From Patagioenas fasciata (lineage: Eukaryota; Chordata; Aves; Columbiformes; Columbidae): DNA of 64,000 nt. Position 1 is the first letter of the stretch, and every line of letters starts with the position of its first letter. Under the pieces are notes generated by a model. It worked only from the letters and a program-made list of their open reading frames with translations, ran no database searches and had not been told where the DNA came from. The stretch spans positions 39,197,501-39,261,500 of the forward strand of contig NC_092526.1 of the NCBI RefSeq assembly GCF_037038585.1. Reading direction: 5' to 3'. Shown here one piece after another: positions 49,601 to 61,467 of this stretch. The translations under genes were made by a program, and so were the position numbers.

Positions 49601-52600
49601 ACCTGTATCTGTCAGCAGGTCTTTTTTAGTTTTAACTTTCTCATGTGTTCACTGCTTTTATACTTCGGAAAGATGGGAAGAGGGAGCATTAGTATTTATA
49701 GCACATGACCGGAAAGAGGATCCTAGCGAAACTTCAAGGTCTGCTCTAACTACTAATGCAATTGAATACTTTTGAAGACTGCAACATAGACAAAGAAATT
49801 TCTGGACACGCTACTCAAGATAGAAAAGTAGCATAAAAAACCCCACACAAGCAAAACCAAAATCAGTGCAAAGGATGATCAGAGTATCATATAAGTGAGA
49901 AGAAATTCAATAGTACAAAATGAAAAAAAAACATTCATTTCATACACAAATTATTAAAGCCTACAAACTCTCAGTTAAGATGTCTGAGAAAGACCAAGAT
50001 GCTACTTGATCTTAAGATGAACATGAGATAGCAGTATGATGCAAGGATGAAAAAGAAAATAGAATTGCAGAGCACCTAAATTCAAGCACTTATAGTAGAC
50101 AAATAATGCATTAGTATCATTGAATGAGATACCAGTAAGACCTTACATGGAACAGCCTTTCAGCTACACCAGAGGCAAAAATCCTAAGCCAGTTTCCCAA
50201 CGGTACTCAGTACCACTGATATTCTTCCTGGTTCACAGAAATAAAACCAAAAAATGAGGGGGGAGAAAAATACTTGACTCAAGAAGTTCCTGTCTGCATG
50301 CTCTTCTGGCACCACATAACCATATTTCTCAAAAACACTCTGAAAATTTCTTTGAAAGTGTCCCAATTCTTATTTTGAATTTTAATATATTATTTTCCAA
50401 CCAACTTTCAGTATTTGATCATTTTAACCGGCTTTACGTTAGGGAGCAGGCAATTTGCAAGTCTTGGGTACTATTTCCTGCGTGGGTTTTGCGTCCCATT
50501 CCCCCCAGATATTTTCACATGCCTGCAAAGATTCCGACTGACAGACATTCCAACCAGAACACGAAGCACATATTTAAAACCAATACAAAACAAACCAAAG
50601 AGCTAACACACAGCTGAAGAGGTAACCGTGTCTCAAAGGAGGTTCTACAAGAAGCATCAAGACAGTAATTAGCTAAAAGGAGAAGCAAAAAATTACATAA
50701 CATAAAGCGAGCTTCATCAGTTAAGACTTCAAGTGAATCTAACTATTCCTGAAAATAATTACATCAGCTCTGACAAACATATCAGAATAAAAGACAGCAG
50801 CTATCTTTCCCAACTCGCCATAAAATCTTTTTCTAGTAAAGCAAACAAAAGCAATTGTGAAGGATAAAGTCTTTATAGCTCTACATGTACTACAGAGCAC
50901 ATATAGACTAGGAAAGTAAAGACTGTATGTCAAAGTCAAGAGCTCTATGAACTGGAAGCTCCCCTTCCCTAGTTCCAGCAGGTCTCAGTATGAATCTTAT
51001 CTTAGATCTCTCTAAGCCATCTTCTTAACTGCAGAGACCAAACTTAACAGATCTTCAAGTGCAAGCTGACAAATTGAAGAGGACCAGACGACCATGGCTA
51101 CTTAGTGTCTACTACATAATGAAGTATTTCATTTAAGAGATAATCATAATGGGGACTATCACTTACCTCTTGTAAAATCTTCTGCGCATCTTCTTGGGTT
51201 TCAAAAGTAACAAAGCCATACCTAAACAAAAAAACCAGATGTTAAACCTCTGCTATCCATATTTACATGCCTTGCACATTATTACTTGATGTATAGGACA
51301 AGTGACACTAAAAGGAAAACTAATGGAAAAAATAATAAATTGCAGAAATAAAGACTGTAGTAGCAACTAACCTTAATTTAACATCCCTGTTACGGTCTGT
51401 TTATTAATATATTTAAGTACACGGTAATATATTACTGCTCTGTGCAGTGAATGCATAGCCCACATAGAGAGCTGTGCAAAACTCTCTGTATCGTCTTTGT
51501 TACTCAGCACAGCTCTTTAGTTCCTTCACTGCTACTAAACAAGCATTTTGATTTGAAGCTCTCCTCGTTCATTACAGGTGTCCAAGATAAGACACTTGGG
51601 ATATTTTTATTATACTGCACAGCACAGCTCCCACATACTTCAGAGACAACTGTGAATGCTCCACGCTTCCACAAGCGCTATCCACGATATTAAATCAAAT
51701 TCTCAGAAAAAGCAGCAATGCAGAGATAGTGTTTATCTGCAAATTACTCATCATTCTGAAAATTACTAGCATCAAACAAGATTTTTGTGGTGATCAAGGG
51801 TGTTCTCATACTTCGTGACACAGTACGCCCCTTTCTCCACAACTCCTCTACATATTCCAACAAATCCAACAGGCTTTCACACAAAATCTCTGTTATTGCC
51901 ATGCACTCCAACACAACCAAGTGTATCTCACCTCTTGCTCCATCCTTAGGTTCCTTTCCCCATTGTCTTTCAGTAGTAGAAATAAGTATGTTTAATCTAT
52001 CTTTTTAAGATTATTATTGTAATAAATTATCATTGACATTGAAAAACCTGAAAGGACTATCGATTTTTCCCTAGTGGCACACAGCTTCATCTTACAATAA
52101 CAGGACTAGAGAGTTTGACAGTTATACTAATTACAGAGCCATTTATACGTAGATGTTCAATGGCAAGAGCAGATTCTTGTGCACATGGAATAACTGGGAA
52201 CAACGACATAAAATTAATACTCCAACTACAAAAATTATAATCAAATTTACTATAGTCAGTCAGCTTTGTTATTTTCAACACCCACACTATGCTTATTCTA
52301 CTATACCAACCCTTTTGATACTCCAGCTCTGTCATTTACTATCTTCACTTCTTTCACACTGCCATACTGAGCAAAAAACTTCCTCAGATCACTTTCTTTA
52401 GTCTAGTATGGTAAATCAAGAGAGGAGACAAGAAAAATTGGTTTTCATAGTTATTCAATTAATATTTACCACAAGACTTTTAATGGATATAGTTTGGACA
52501 AAGTTTGCTACAAACTAATTACAACCCTGGAGAGGAAGAGAGAATGAGCACCTATGAGCCTCGTAGCAAGAGAACGGCATCTCTGTTTAATTGTTGCATT

Positions 52601-55600
52601 TTCATATTCAGCAATAACGCTAGAAAGCCACTAATAACATTAAAATTCCTCTTTTAGCGGGATTTGCATCAGACCACTGAAGCAGGTTTACTAGATCTGA
52701 ATTTTAGTTTCTGTGAATTACACACCAGAGCACTGTTTGCAATATGAAACATCACTGCAATGTTTTCAGACTTCAAAATGGCAGTTTGCGGGACCTGCAC
52801 AGGTCAAATATGTAAAAAATTTCCACTAAACTACAAAAAAAAAAAAGCATTTTGGCCATAAGATTCCCAATTAAAAACAATCCAAGACTGATATATATCT
52901 CCTATGACCAGAAATTTATCAACAGTCATAGGAAATGCAACAGTAGCTCAAGTGTCTACAGAGGTTTTCTCTCTTCTATTTCCTTTCCCAACAAAATCCA
53001 ACTTCTTTATACTTACAGATACAAATACAATCCCTTTGTTGTTGAAATTAAGATTCACAATTCACAATTTATTTTGATGTATCAGTGACCGAATCAAAAA
53101 GTCACGGGATGCTTCACAAAGAACAATAAATATGACAATTAACAAGAATATTGGTATGTTATGCAGAGAAGTGTGTTAAGTTTTGAAACTGTGGTGAAGA
53201 AAGAACAGCATGAGACAGGTCTTTTTACAGCCCTAGGAATTTGCTTACTACTAATGCAAAAAGCTACTGTGCCTTTTTGCTAAAGCCCAAATATACTGAA
53301 GATATTGCACAACATCTCTCCAATTATGAACAGCTCCATCCAAATTAGCTCAGGCAAATGAGCCAGAAGATGCTGGAATTCCTTGTATTTATTATGCAAA
53401 ATAGTCTAAGTGAATTGTCCTTCTTCCTCCTCTTCATCTGAGTCAGTGCTCAAGAGGTCCTCAGCCTTGGAGGATTAAGGCAGAAGAGATACTATCAGTG
53501 GGAACAAAAACAGCTAAGCAGATCAAGAATGTTTCATGGGAGCCAGTGATGTAACTCATCCTCTGAAGGGGTAAGAAAGAAAAATTACACCAAGTGTTAC
53601 ACAAATAAAAAAACCTTCTACATACTTTTCTACCATAAGCTCAGCTGATTACAAAAGCCACCTTCTTAGAAAATTCTGAAGAACCAGTATGGCAAAAGCT
53701 TCTAGCAGCCAGGTGTACAAAGAGCCAAGCTTTAATCTCTACTATTGATTTGAACATTATAGTGAAGGACCCTTATCACCTGAACAAATGCACATACGAT
53801 TATGTCTGGCATTTTCTTACTGATTTTTATAGGGTTATAAGTAATCATTAGTACCAAAATGAGGAAGAAATACCTTAAAACCAATTCCTCCTACAAAGAT
53901 GCGATTTGGAGTAATTCTTCCAACCCCTGGAACACTGATCAGATTATTTAATGGCACTGGTGACACAGCGTTTGGAGATGAAGATAAAGATTCCGTTTGC
54001 ATCTGATTTGTGGTCTGCTGATCGAAAGAAAATATTGTCAATATCTTACGTGTCATAAGCTATTAAATAAAAATAAAATTTCAACAGAAAATACACACGG
54101 AATTTTTTGGGAGGCTCAGCAAATGCTGAACAACTGAATGTGTACCGCATCTTTTTATTCAGAATGCAGTTCAAAATATTTAATCATAAGCTTAGTTTTA
54201 AGCCATCCAGTAAGTTATTGAATAGTGAATACACTACAGTCCGAAGTTTGGCTTCTATTTTAATATCTTTCTGAATTAGACATGTGGGGCCTAAGCCCCA
54301 AATCATAGTTTTTCTTTTTGGACAGTACCTTACTGGATGAATCCCAAATTATTAATTCTATTTCAGAGCTTAATTTATACCTGTTAGAAGCTCCTCAGTT
54401 TAGTCTATATAAAGTACCTTTTCAGCTCAACCTGCACTCTCACACACATCTACAAAACTCTTTGCAACAGCTTCTGCTTGATTTTCTAAACACCAAGCAC
54501 CCACCACACAAAATCAACAAGCCCATTACAACTGATGAGAACAGCACTTGAAAACCAGTCTTTTAATTCAACACTCCCTTGGCCCACAAACACAGCACAC
54601 AGCAATCCTAACAAATTCTCTGCAAGACAACCACCAGATCACTCCTGCCCCAGTAAAGGAGGAGAATGCAGTACAGTGGGAACATCATAGAAACTATTAT
54701 TTATTATAGTGAAGTCTGCCTGATGTTTTAACTTCCACCATGCTTACACCTGTAAACTGTGAGACAATCCAGGCTTGGATCTCACTAGAAACTCTTTTCA
54801 GCCTGGGCTTTTGTGCCCTAACAATACCACTAAGGAAGGAGCCCCAAGTGAAAGACAAACAGCTGCTGCAGGTAACAAAACTAATTGTCAGCAGGGTAGA
54901 GAAAACTTTAAGTAGGAGACTCAGCCTCCAACATTTCATTTTTTAAAAAAAGTGTTTTTTTCTTACCATTGCACAACCCTTACAATTTGCAAGCATATTT
55001 TTAAAATAGCTCCTGTATCCGCTAGAAAGTTCTTTCACTTCCTGCGGTATCTGCATCTTCTAGCTTCTCAAATACTAGAGCAGAAAATTAAGCGCTCTTG
55101 AACAGTCCTCCTCAAAGAACGGCCCTTTCATTTACACCACGTGTTTTACATCCTGACTTTGCCTCTGTCTTATCCACAGGATAGCACTCCGTCCACACAG
55201 ACAGTATTTTCTCATATTTGCCCTTAAGCATCCCCTGGTGAAAACAAATCCCTTATCTTTGGGAGAATACATAAAAATGAAGACTGACAGTTAAAGTACA
55301 GTGAGGAATGGAAGATCAATAATGAGCGTTAGGAAGAAAGTTGTCTTTTGTTTGCCCTGCAAGCCCTGTTTTGGATACCTTAAAGACAAATTCAGCTTAG
55401 CCCATGCCTTTTTAGTTTTAAGGAAGACAACAATCCTTTCCAAATTTACTAAAGCATACATGTTTTGGGCTGAGGAAAAACCAGTCTTTAACCTGATCTA
55501 TTGAGAAGAAAGTGTCCATTCCTCCTCCTGGGATCACTACCCTGGAATAGCTGCTAACCTGAAAAAAAAACACCCAATGCTCGCAGGCCAAGAACAATCA

Positions 55601-56634
55601 TTATCCCTACGTTCACATAGACTTGAGAAGTAGGAGAGTTTTCTGCTGAGAACAACTTTTGGAGGCTGATGGAACAGGTTACCTCTTCATCTCTCACAGC
55701 AAACAAAATATCCTATTCATGTAATCATCTGGCCATTGTGTATCGCACTGAAATACCTGAGCTTAACTATAAAGTCACCACTAACAGTCGACTCCACAGC
55801 CAAAATATATTTCTTACCTCAAAGATCTCAAATTTCATTTTCTCCACACAAGTTTAAAGAGTTACTTAAAAGTATATTTTAAAGTCTTATTTAAAAAACC
55901 AAAACGACAACAAAAAACACACCCAAAAACCAACCACCCAAACCCCAAATGGAATGAGAAACCGAACGCACAACTTGTGAACTCACAATATAGTAAACCC
56001 CAATAAATTTTAAAACATTGAAATCTGTATTCTGACATCAATCTCAACATTGTTTCCTCTCTTTAATGCCAGTGTAGCAGTGAGAAAAGAGTATTTACAA
56101 AAACCTCAACAAAGTGTGTGCCAACTGCATGTCACTTGCCTAACCATTTGTGTTTCTACAGGCTTTTAAACTCACTTTTAACCATTTTTTTAACGAACAA
56201 TGTGCATATATATATATTCATCAGTATTTTTAATGTGGTATTTACCATGTTTGCCAACCACTCTTTACCACAACTGATGGTTTTTCATCTTTATGTCGAA
56301 CACATCCACCGCCAACCAACCAAACGCTACAAAGGATTAAGCCCACCTCACGAACGACCAACTTTTTACAGTTCTGTAGGGTCAAAAATGAATCCTCCCT
56401 GTTTCCCAGGGTGATGCGCGGCCGCAGCCCCGCGCCCAAGGGCGCGCGTTACCACAGAAAATGGCCGCACCGTTACGTGAGGCCGCAACCGCCCGCCCGG
56501 GCCGCTGCGGCGGGAAGGCCGCGCTCCCCCCGCCGCCGCTCTCCCCGCGGCGACTCCCCCGGAGGCGGCCCGGGCCACCCCGCGCTCCTCACCGCGCCGT
56601 CGGGCTCCGTGTGTCCGTCGCAGCCGGGCTCCAT
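40635..56634 (-). CDS. BOLL: BOLL (boule), DAZ-family RNA-binding protein, 11 coding exons
   Basis: The joined exons give about 293 residues (283 in a common human isoform). Segments from 5' to 3' are 56593-56634, 53874-54017, 52311-52402, 51167-51221, 49270-49345, 48976-49103, 48504-48575, 47614-47661, 46479-46604, 43442-43516 and 40635-40658. BOLL binds 3' UTRs of meiotic mRNAs and promotes their translation in germ cells. It is the ancestral DAZ-family member, needed for spermatogenesis. One RRM is visible, with RNP2 IFVGGI at 54-59 and RNP1 KGYGFVTF at 92-99. It is followed by a Gln/Pro/Tyr-rich tail with the DAZ-like segment [19 protein letters not shown]. The first nine exons are certain. 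The join of exon 10 to exon 11 is inferred and omits a short human segment. Confidence 0.95.
43442..43516 (-). CDS. BOLL: BOLL coding exon 10
   Basis: Residues 262-286 ([20 protein letters not shown] then AMPIP). Acceptor is GTCCTAG and donor CCT|GTGAGT. If unspliced, the frame runs 17 more codons ([12 protein letters not shown] and so on) to a TGA, giving an alternative terminal exon. Confidence 0.88.
44268..45812 (-). mobile_element. CR1 LINE, 1.5 kb, BOLL intron 9
   Basis: A 5'-truncated CR1 in - orientation (sense to BOLL). Low-coordinate sequence is the CR1 3' end. Higher coordinates encode pieces of reverse transcriptase, including [20 protein letters not shown] and the motif A region [13 protein letters not shown]. 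Frames are broken by stops and shifts, so it is inactive. It is the longest CR1 in the window. Confidence 0.95.
46479..46604 (-). CDS. BOLL: BOLL coding exon 9
   Basis: Residues 220-261 ([20 protein letters not shown] through EAAVPE). Acceptor is TATTTCAG and donor GAG|GTATTT. Confidence 0.95.
47614..47661 (-). CDS. BOLL: BOLL coding exon 8
   Basis: A 48-nt exon coding [16 protein letters not shown] (204-219), matching the human QWQWSVPQ block. Acceptor AATTTAG, donor CAG|GTAAAT. Confidence 0.95.
47862..48265 (+). mobile_element. Old CR1 LINE fragment, BOLL intron 7
   Basis: A diverged CR1 3' region in + orientation, opposite to the other CR1 copies. Recognisable pieces are the line around GGATGCTGAGAGAATTGGGT and the 3'-end line CATTGAGCAGGAGTTTGGCT. 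It is much more degraded than the other copies. Confidence 0.75.
48504..48575 (-). CDS. BOLL: BOLL coding exon 7 (DAZ-like segment)
   Basis: Residues 180-203, [20 protein letters not shown] then YHYQ. This corresponds to the DAZ-repeat-related segment of boule proteins. Acceptor is TTTTTAAG and donor CAG|GTATCT. An upstream-looking CCAG inside the exon could act as an alternative acceptor. Confidence 0.94.
48976..49103 (-). CDS. BOLL: BOLL coding exon 6
   Basis: Completes G137 and codes 138-179 ([20 protein letters not shown] through PQSLP). Contains the conserved YHNGVAYF. Acceptor TTCTAG, donor CCA|GTAAGT. Confidence 0.96.
49270..49345 (-). CDS. BOLL: BOLL coding exon 5
   Basis: Residues 112-136 plus one base ([20 protein letters not shown] then HIRGS). 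This is the end of the RRM. Acceptor ATTCTAG, donor G|GTATGT. Confidence 0.96.
51167..51221 (-). CDS. BOLL: BOLL coding exon 4 (RNP1)
   Basis: Completes G93 and codes [18 protein letters not shown] (94-111). It carries most of the RNP1 octamer that contacts RNA. Acceptor TTGTTTAG, donor GAG|GTAAGT. Confidence 0.97.
52311..52402 (-). CDS. BOLL: BOLL coding exon 3
   Basis: Residues 63-92 plus two bases of G93 ([20 protein letters not shown] through AGVSK). Acceptor is ATACTAG|ACT. The donor GG|GTTGGT is weak, but the phase and the next exon require it. Confidence 0.95.
53874..54017 (-). CDS. BOLL: BOLL coding exon 2 (RNP2)
   Basis: Residues 15-62, [14 protein letters not shown] through [10 protein letters not shown]. 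It includes RNP2 IFVGGI. The acceptor is a tandem CAGCAG, so Gln15 may be included or skipped. Donor is AAG|GTATTT. An internal ATG (codon 20) corresponds to the start of a shorter human isoform. Confidence 0.96.
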
Positions 56635-56790
56635 CTGTCCCGCCGCCGCCGCCGCCTCAGCCCGGGCACGTTGCCGGCACGCGCCTCACAGCCGGCGGGC
56701 ACCGGCAACGGCCAGCGGCGCTGAGGGGAGGGGAGACGGGCGGGGGTCGGTGCCGGGGCCCGCCCCCGGGAGGCTGGGGCAGGAGGAGGC
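56410..56790 (-). promoter_or_regulatory. BOLL: CpG island over BOLL first exon
   Basis: A dense CpG, GC-rich block surrounds the BOLL start codon. It contains an AAAATGGCCGC YY1-like site at 56457-56467 and, in the intron 1 start, TAACGG on the - strand, which fits a MYB core. Both are inferences from motif shape. A CR1 element begins at about 56891, just outside. Confidence 0.75.
56593..56634 (-). CDS. BOLL: BOLL coding exon 1
   Basis: Codes [14 protein letters not shown] (1-14). Donor is GCG|GTGAGG, phase 0, which joins in frame to [10 protein letters not shown] in exon 2, parallel to the longer mammalian isoform that also starts ME and reaches NQMQT. The ATG context is ACAGATGG. The residues themselves are weakly conserved, so the call rests on frame, donor and CpG position. 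Confidence 0.82.
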
Positions 56791-56890
56791 TGGTGGTTCT
56801 GCCCTTTCCTCCAGCTCTGCCCTCATCGCCTCAACAGGTAGGTGTCGAATTCGCGCCGTGGTTTTATCCCCTCAGCCAAGGAGTTATATC

Positions 56891-57243
56891 GCAGGATCCC
56901 AGAATATCAGGGGCTGGAAGGGACCTGGAAAGCTCATCCAGTGCAATCCCCCCATGGAGCAGGAACACCCAGCTGAGGTTCCACAGGAAGGTGTCCAGGC
57001 GGGTTTGAATGTCTGCAGAGAAGGAGACTCCACAACCTCCCTGGGCAGCCTGGGCCAGGCTCTGCCACCCTCACCAGGAACAAGTTTCTTCTCACGTGGA
57101 ACCTCTTGTGTTCCAGTTTGAACCCATTACCCCTTGTCCTGTCGCTGGTTGTCACCGAGAAGAGCCTGGCTCCATCCTCCTGACACTGCCCCTTTCCATA
57201 CTGATCCCCATGAATGAGTCACCCCTCAGTCTCCTCCTCTAAA
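56891..57243 (-). mobile_element. CR1 LINE 3' fragment upstream of BOLL
   Basis: About 350 bp of CR1 in - orientation, of the same subfamily as the copies at 11241 and 44268. It has small internal deletions and lies about 260 bp 5' of the BOLL start codon. Its decayed frame retains [17 protein letters not shown]. Confidence 0.93.
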
Positions 57244-58359
57244 TGGGTCCCTGCATATCACCTGAGCTGTGGCCTCGGCGGGAGAAATACAGAAATGCCC
57301 AGTGAGGCTGTTGGCCAGCTCTGACTCACCAGAAAACTTAGCTCAGACTTTATGACTGTCAGCATGAAGAGGTGAAAGTCCTTGAAGTCTAAGAGGCTTC
57401 TTAAGGTTCCCAGAGACCCTCACTCAGGCAGGCAGGCTGTGCTGGAAACTGCTGTGCAACTGTATAGATATTTTTTTATTAGTAAGAACTCTTTGTGTTT
57501 GTAGCTTCTCACTACAAACTGTGTATTATTAGTGATTTTATGTGGAACATGCCTTTGTCTATTTATGCTTTTATCTTCATTTTAAGTCAACCTGGTACTG
57601 AAAACTAATAGTTCTATGATTTATACTTAAAACTGAGGAATACTTTTACAACTTTCTAAGTTTTCTTATATTGATTTTACTCTCTGCTGTCTTACCTCCA
57701 CGTTTCTGGCAGTATGACCAAGCGGATATGTCAGTCAGCATCCACATGTGTGTCTTATTTTAAAGCCAGAAGTGAGCACTCTGTACTAATCTGTTCATTG
57801 CAAATTGAAAAAATATTACTGATGGTCTTTTGAGCCATCCGATTCATTGATCACAACAAATCTAAAGAGTACACAATGCAGTAAATCCATTATTTAATGA
57901 GGACTTGTACTAACCTTATCTTGTATTTTCATAATGAGAGAAGTTGCTGTGCAACTCCAGACATGGGATAACCTCAGGCAATTAGTCTATGAGCAGAGAT
58001 GACTAGAAAATATCACTCACCCTCATATGCACTTCTTAAAATATTCCAGCTTTCTTTTCAGCCCTTACTGAACTGGAGGAGATGCATCAAGAATAATGCT
58101 TGTTTCGGGTGTACTTCTGTCATTTAATGAACAGCACTACAACCTGTTCCCCTGCTCTGAAAATAATCCTGCTTCAGTTTGCTTTTTGCAAATTATACTG
58201 ATCCAACCTAAACCCACTTTCCATATACATTTCATCACTTAACTCACAGAGCGCAGGCAGGACCAGACCTGCTGTCCTCACAGGACCCTGCGCTGCTCCC
58301 TAATTTTCTGGTGTTGCTTCAACATCTACCAACTTCTGCAACATTATTCTTACCACATG

Positions 58360-58485
58360 GAATTAAAAAACAAACAAAAGACGACAACAACAACAAATCC
58401 ACAAAAAAACACCCAGCAAAACTCCCACTCCAAAGCAACAACCAAACCCCCAAACCAACAGAAACCCCCCCAAACCTAAAAGAGA
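58360..58485 (+). repeat. A/C-rich low-complexity tract
   Basis: A region made almost only of A and C (CAACAACAAC, AAACCCC-type units). Such tracts are common in bird genomes and have no coding meaning. Confidence 0.8.
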
Positions 58486-59226
58486 CTTTCTAACAAGTCT
58501 GTGCTTGTAACAATATAATGCTTAAGTCTTAGTAGTGACATGTTTTTAGCTGTCTGAGCAAACTGTATAAGAGTAAAGGCAATTTTAGCAGAGCTGATGA
58601 GATTTTTAGAACTAGTTTCTCTTTTTTTGTGTGTGTGTGAGATTACAGAACTCTGCTGAAATGCATTCACTGACTTTTATGAATATTTATCAGATGACAA
58701 CAAAGCTTATCCTAAGAACAGCAACACATTTTAATTATTTGAAAGACAGAATAGGCCAAGCCTTTCATGCACTTCATATCTTGACATGGGGAATTTGAAG
58801 TCAGAAGAGCTGAGAGAATACAGAAACACTGGGAGACATGAAAGTGTATTTTGCATAGTTTTAATTGTTGGATCGTCCACATTACACCTCCTCTTCAAGT
58901 TAAAAAACCTAAATCTGGGACATTTACATTTAAAATAAGGCAGTTGTGACAAAAATAGGACTGCTGCAAATAAATGAGAAAGACTGAGCTGTTTTTTTAT
59001 TCTGATAATTTGAAAACTGAAAACCTGAAAAGCCAACACCTCTAGAAATTTAACAAGATTACTAGCAGGGCTGGGAAAAAAAATGCTGTGCATTTAGTTT
59101 TTAAATGTTACAATAAAAGTTGCTGTGTGGTGGGTTCATTAAGGGAAGAGTCTCCTGGTGAGGAACTGGCTCTTCTTTATAGCATCAGAGAAAGTCAGAG
59201 GTTAAGTGAGGAAAGATAAACTGGGG

Positions 59227-59242
59227 AAAAAAAAAAAAAAAA
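59227..59242 (+). repeat. (A)16 homopolymer in purine-rich stretch
   Basis: Sixteen adenines followed by a G/A-rich region up to about 59330. No element boundaries are recognised. Confidence 0.85.
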
Positions 59243-60931
59243 GGCAAGAGAGAAAAATGGGGAGAAAAAATGGTTTGGGAGGAGAAAAGAGGAAAAGAAT
59301 CCTCCAGGCACAAAAAGACAAGGATGATTTTATGAGCAAAACGTGGGCCTGGCAACAGACTGCTGATTGATTCCCTGACCTCGTAAAGGCTTTTTGCTTC
59401 TATTACTTATCTGTAGATAATAATGCAGAAGAATAGCCAAGATTCCATGCTTGGTATACTGACCGCATTTCCTCCAAAGCCTGCAAAATAAGTATGAATA
59501 CGGCTACTGGTGACATTGCTAGCAATTTTCTTCTCAGGTGGCAAAATTAGGCCGTAACAGTAGCTTTTTAATTGGGATATTACCAGAATGCTTTCTCTTC
59601 TCGATAAGAACAGTTCCTGGTATCATTTAACACTAATGCTGCTTCCCCACTGGCTGCACAGTTCATGATAATCCAAATGTTCTCCCCAAATTGCATGTAA
59701 GTGCAAGGGAACCTTGGTGCCACATATATTTGTAACACTGAATATATCCATTTATATTTCTAACACTGAGCCAGCAAGGATGTGAAAAGCTGTAATGTAG
59801 TACGCTGGCATGAAATTGTCCCTGTCAATAGATAATGACCAAAGAAAGGAGGGAACAGCATACACCTATTAGATCATCCTGTTCATAGTAGTTAATAAGT
59901 AAGTTCATGTAGCCTGAAAGGCAGCAACAACTACAATTACATGTGTCACAGCTGAAGAAATACTAAAAGCACTGATCAGAGGAATTAAAAAGAGCTCTGT
60001 GGAAAAGACAGTCATTGGTAAATGTTCTCATTAAGTGGAATTACCACCTACCTCAAACAAGAGCCATTATTATTACAATTGAATAAGAGTGGATCTTTAA
60101 GACTCCTCCAAATCTTCAAGACAATTTCTGTTATAATGCATAGAACACACCTTCTCTGCCCTTCCAACTTAAGCAACCAGTAACTAAACATTTGGAATTT
60201 GAGCAAAATACACTAGTTGCATGAATGAATAAACTCTGTTTTGCCCGGGTTGTAGCACTACTTCTGGCATTAGCTGTCCATTAAAAACTTTATTTTCAAT
60301 GATTTGTTAACTTCCCAAGCTTCAATCACTTTGGCCAGAAATTTGAAGACGGCCAAAAATGTGAATCACAACTGCTGTTGTGGTTCTTTGCTTATGTAAG
60401 GGAAATGGATTCTTGTCAAACATCTACCCTTGAAAAATCAGAATAGGGAAAAAAACATTTTTTAAAAAATTGTTTACAAAAGCAAGGCAACACGTGGCAT
60501 TCTACTGTCTTCCTGGGACCACTACCATTAATTCTGGTGTCCACTAACTTTGTAGTGCTTGCCACATGCACTGATCACCACTTGAAAATCAATACATTCC
60601 ACTCCAAGAGCTTGGGCATGTGTCTAGATAGGAAGCAGTGGCTGTGAAATAGGATTAAACATGACCTAACTGAGGTTCTGATTTTACCCTTTCTCATACT
60701 TAATTGGCATATCTATTTGGGCAAACAATGCTGCTAAAATAAAGGATTATCCCTTGGAGCTAAGAATTGGGAAAAATCTTCCATAACTGTGGTTATTAAA
60801 ACCACTGGATTAGCCTGAAAGTACTATCAGGTGGTGAAAAGAGTTAATTAGTGACTTCAGCTGGAAGAAAAACATCATTAAGACTGAGTCATATCACAGA
60901 AGTACATCTTGCTAAGTTAGAGAAGATGAAT

Positions 60932-61467
60932 TGTCCTGATTTTAGCTGGGATAGAGTTGATTTTCTTCGTAGTAGCTGGCATGATGCTGTGTTTGGGATC
61001 CAGAATGAGAATAATGTGGATAATACTCTGATGCTGGGTAGTGGTCAAGGACTTCTCAGCTTCTCAGGCTGCGCTGGGTGCACAAGGAGCTGGGAGGGGA
61101 CACAACCAGGACAGGTGACCCAAACTGGCCAAGGGGACGTTCCATCCCATGTGACGTCATGCTCAGTTTATATTTGGGGGGAAGAAGAAGGAAGGGAGTG
61201 ATGTTTGTCTTCCTCAGTCACTGTTATGTGTGATGTATCCTGGCTTTCCTGGAGATGGCTGAGACTGACATGGGAGGAGGCAGCGAATCCCTTGTTGTGC
61301 TTTGCTTGTGTGTGCGGCTTTTGCTTTACATATGAAACCATCTTTATCTCAGCCGATGAGTTTTCTCACTTTCACTCTTCTGATTCTCCTCCCCATCGCA
61401 CCAGGAAGGACTGAGCAAGTGGCTGCATAGGGCTGAGTTGCCAGCTAGGGTTCAACTACAACGAACA
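60932..61467 (+). mobile_element. Solo LTR of an avian endogenous retrovirus (ERVL-like)
   Basis: About 535 bp match a bird LTR family I recognise by several landmarks: AGCTGGGATAGAGTTGATTT near the start, CAGGACAGGTGACCCAAACT, a TGTGACGTCATGCTCAGTTT promoter region with TTTATATT downstream, and the end GTTGCCAGCTAGGGTTCAAC. It starts TG and ends near CA. No internal retroviral genes flank it, so it is a solo LTR. I see no clear target-site duplication. The family name is uncertain. Confidence 0.8.

Larger units (their letters stand above)
57244..60931. other. Intergenic DNA 5' of BOLL, no gene seen
   Basis: AT-rich sequence without recognisable exons on either strand. It includes a C/A-rich low-complexity tract at about 58360-58485, a short (GT)n at about 58630, and an (A)16 run at 59227-59242. 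I could not assign any other repeat. Confidence 0.65.

Noticed and set aside
56411-57121. 236-residue + strand frame over the BOLL CpG island
   Set aside because: It is antisense to BOLL exon 1 and runs into the antisense of a CR1; its Pro/Arg/Ala-rich composition is what any GC-rich island gives.
60851-61414. Frames of 116 and 69 residues on the + strand
   Set aside because: They lie in or across the solo LTR, which is noncoding regulatory sequence.
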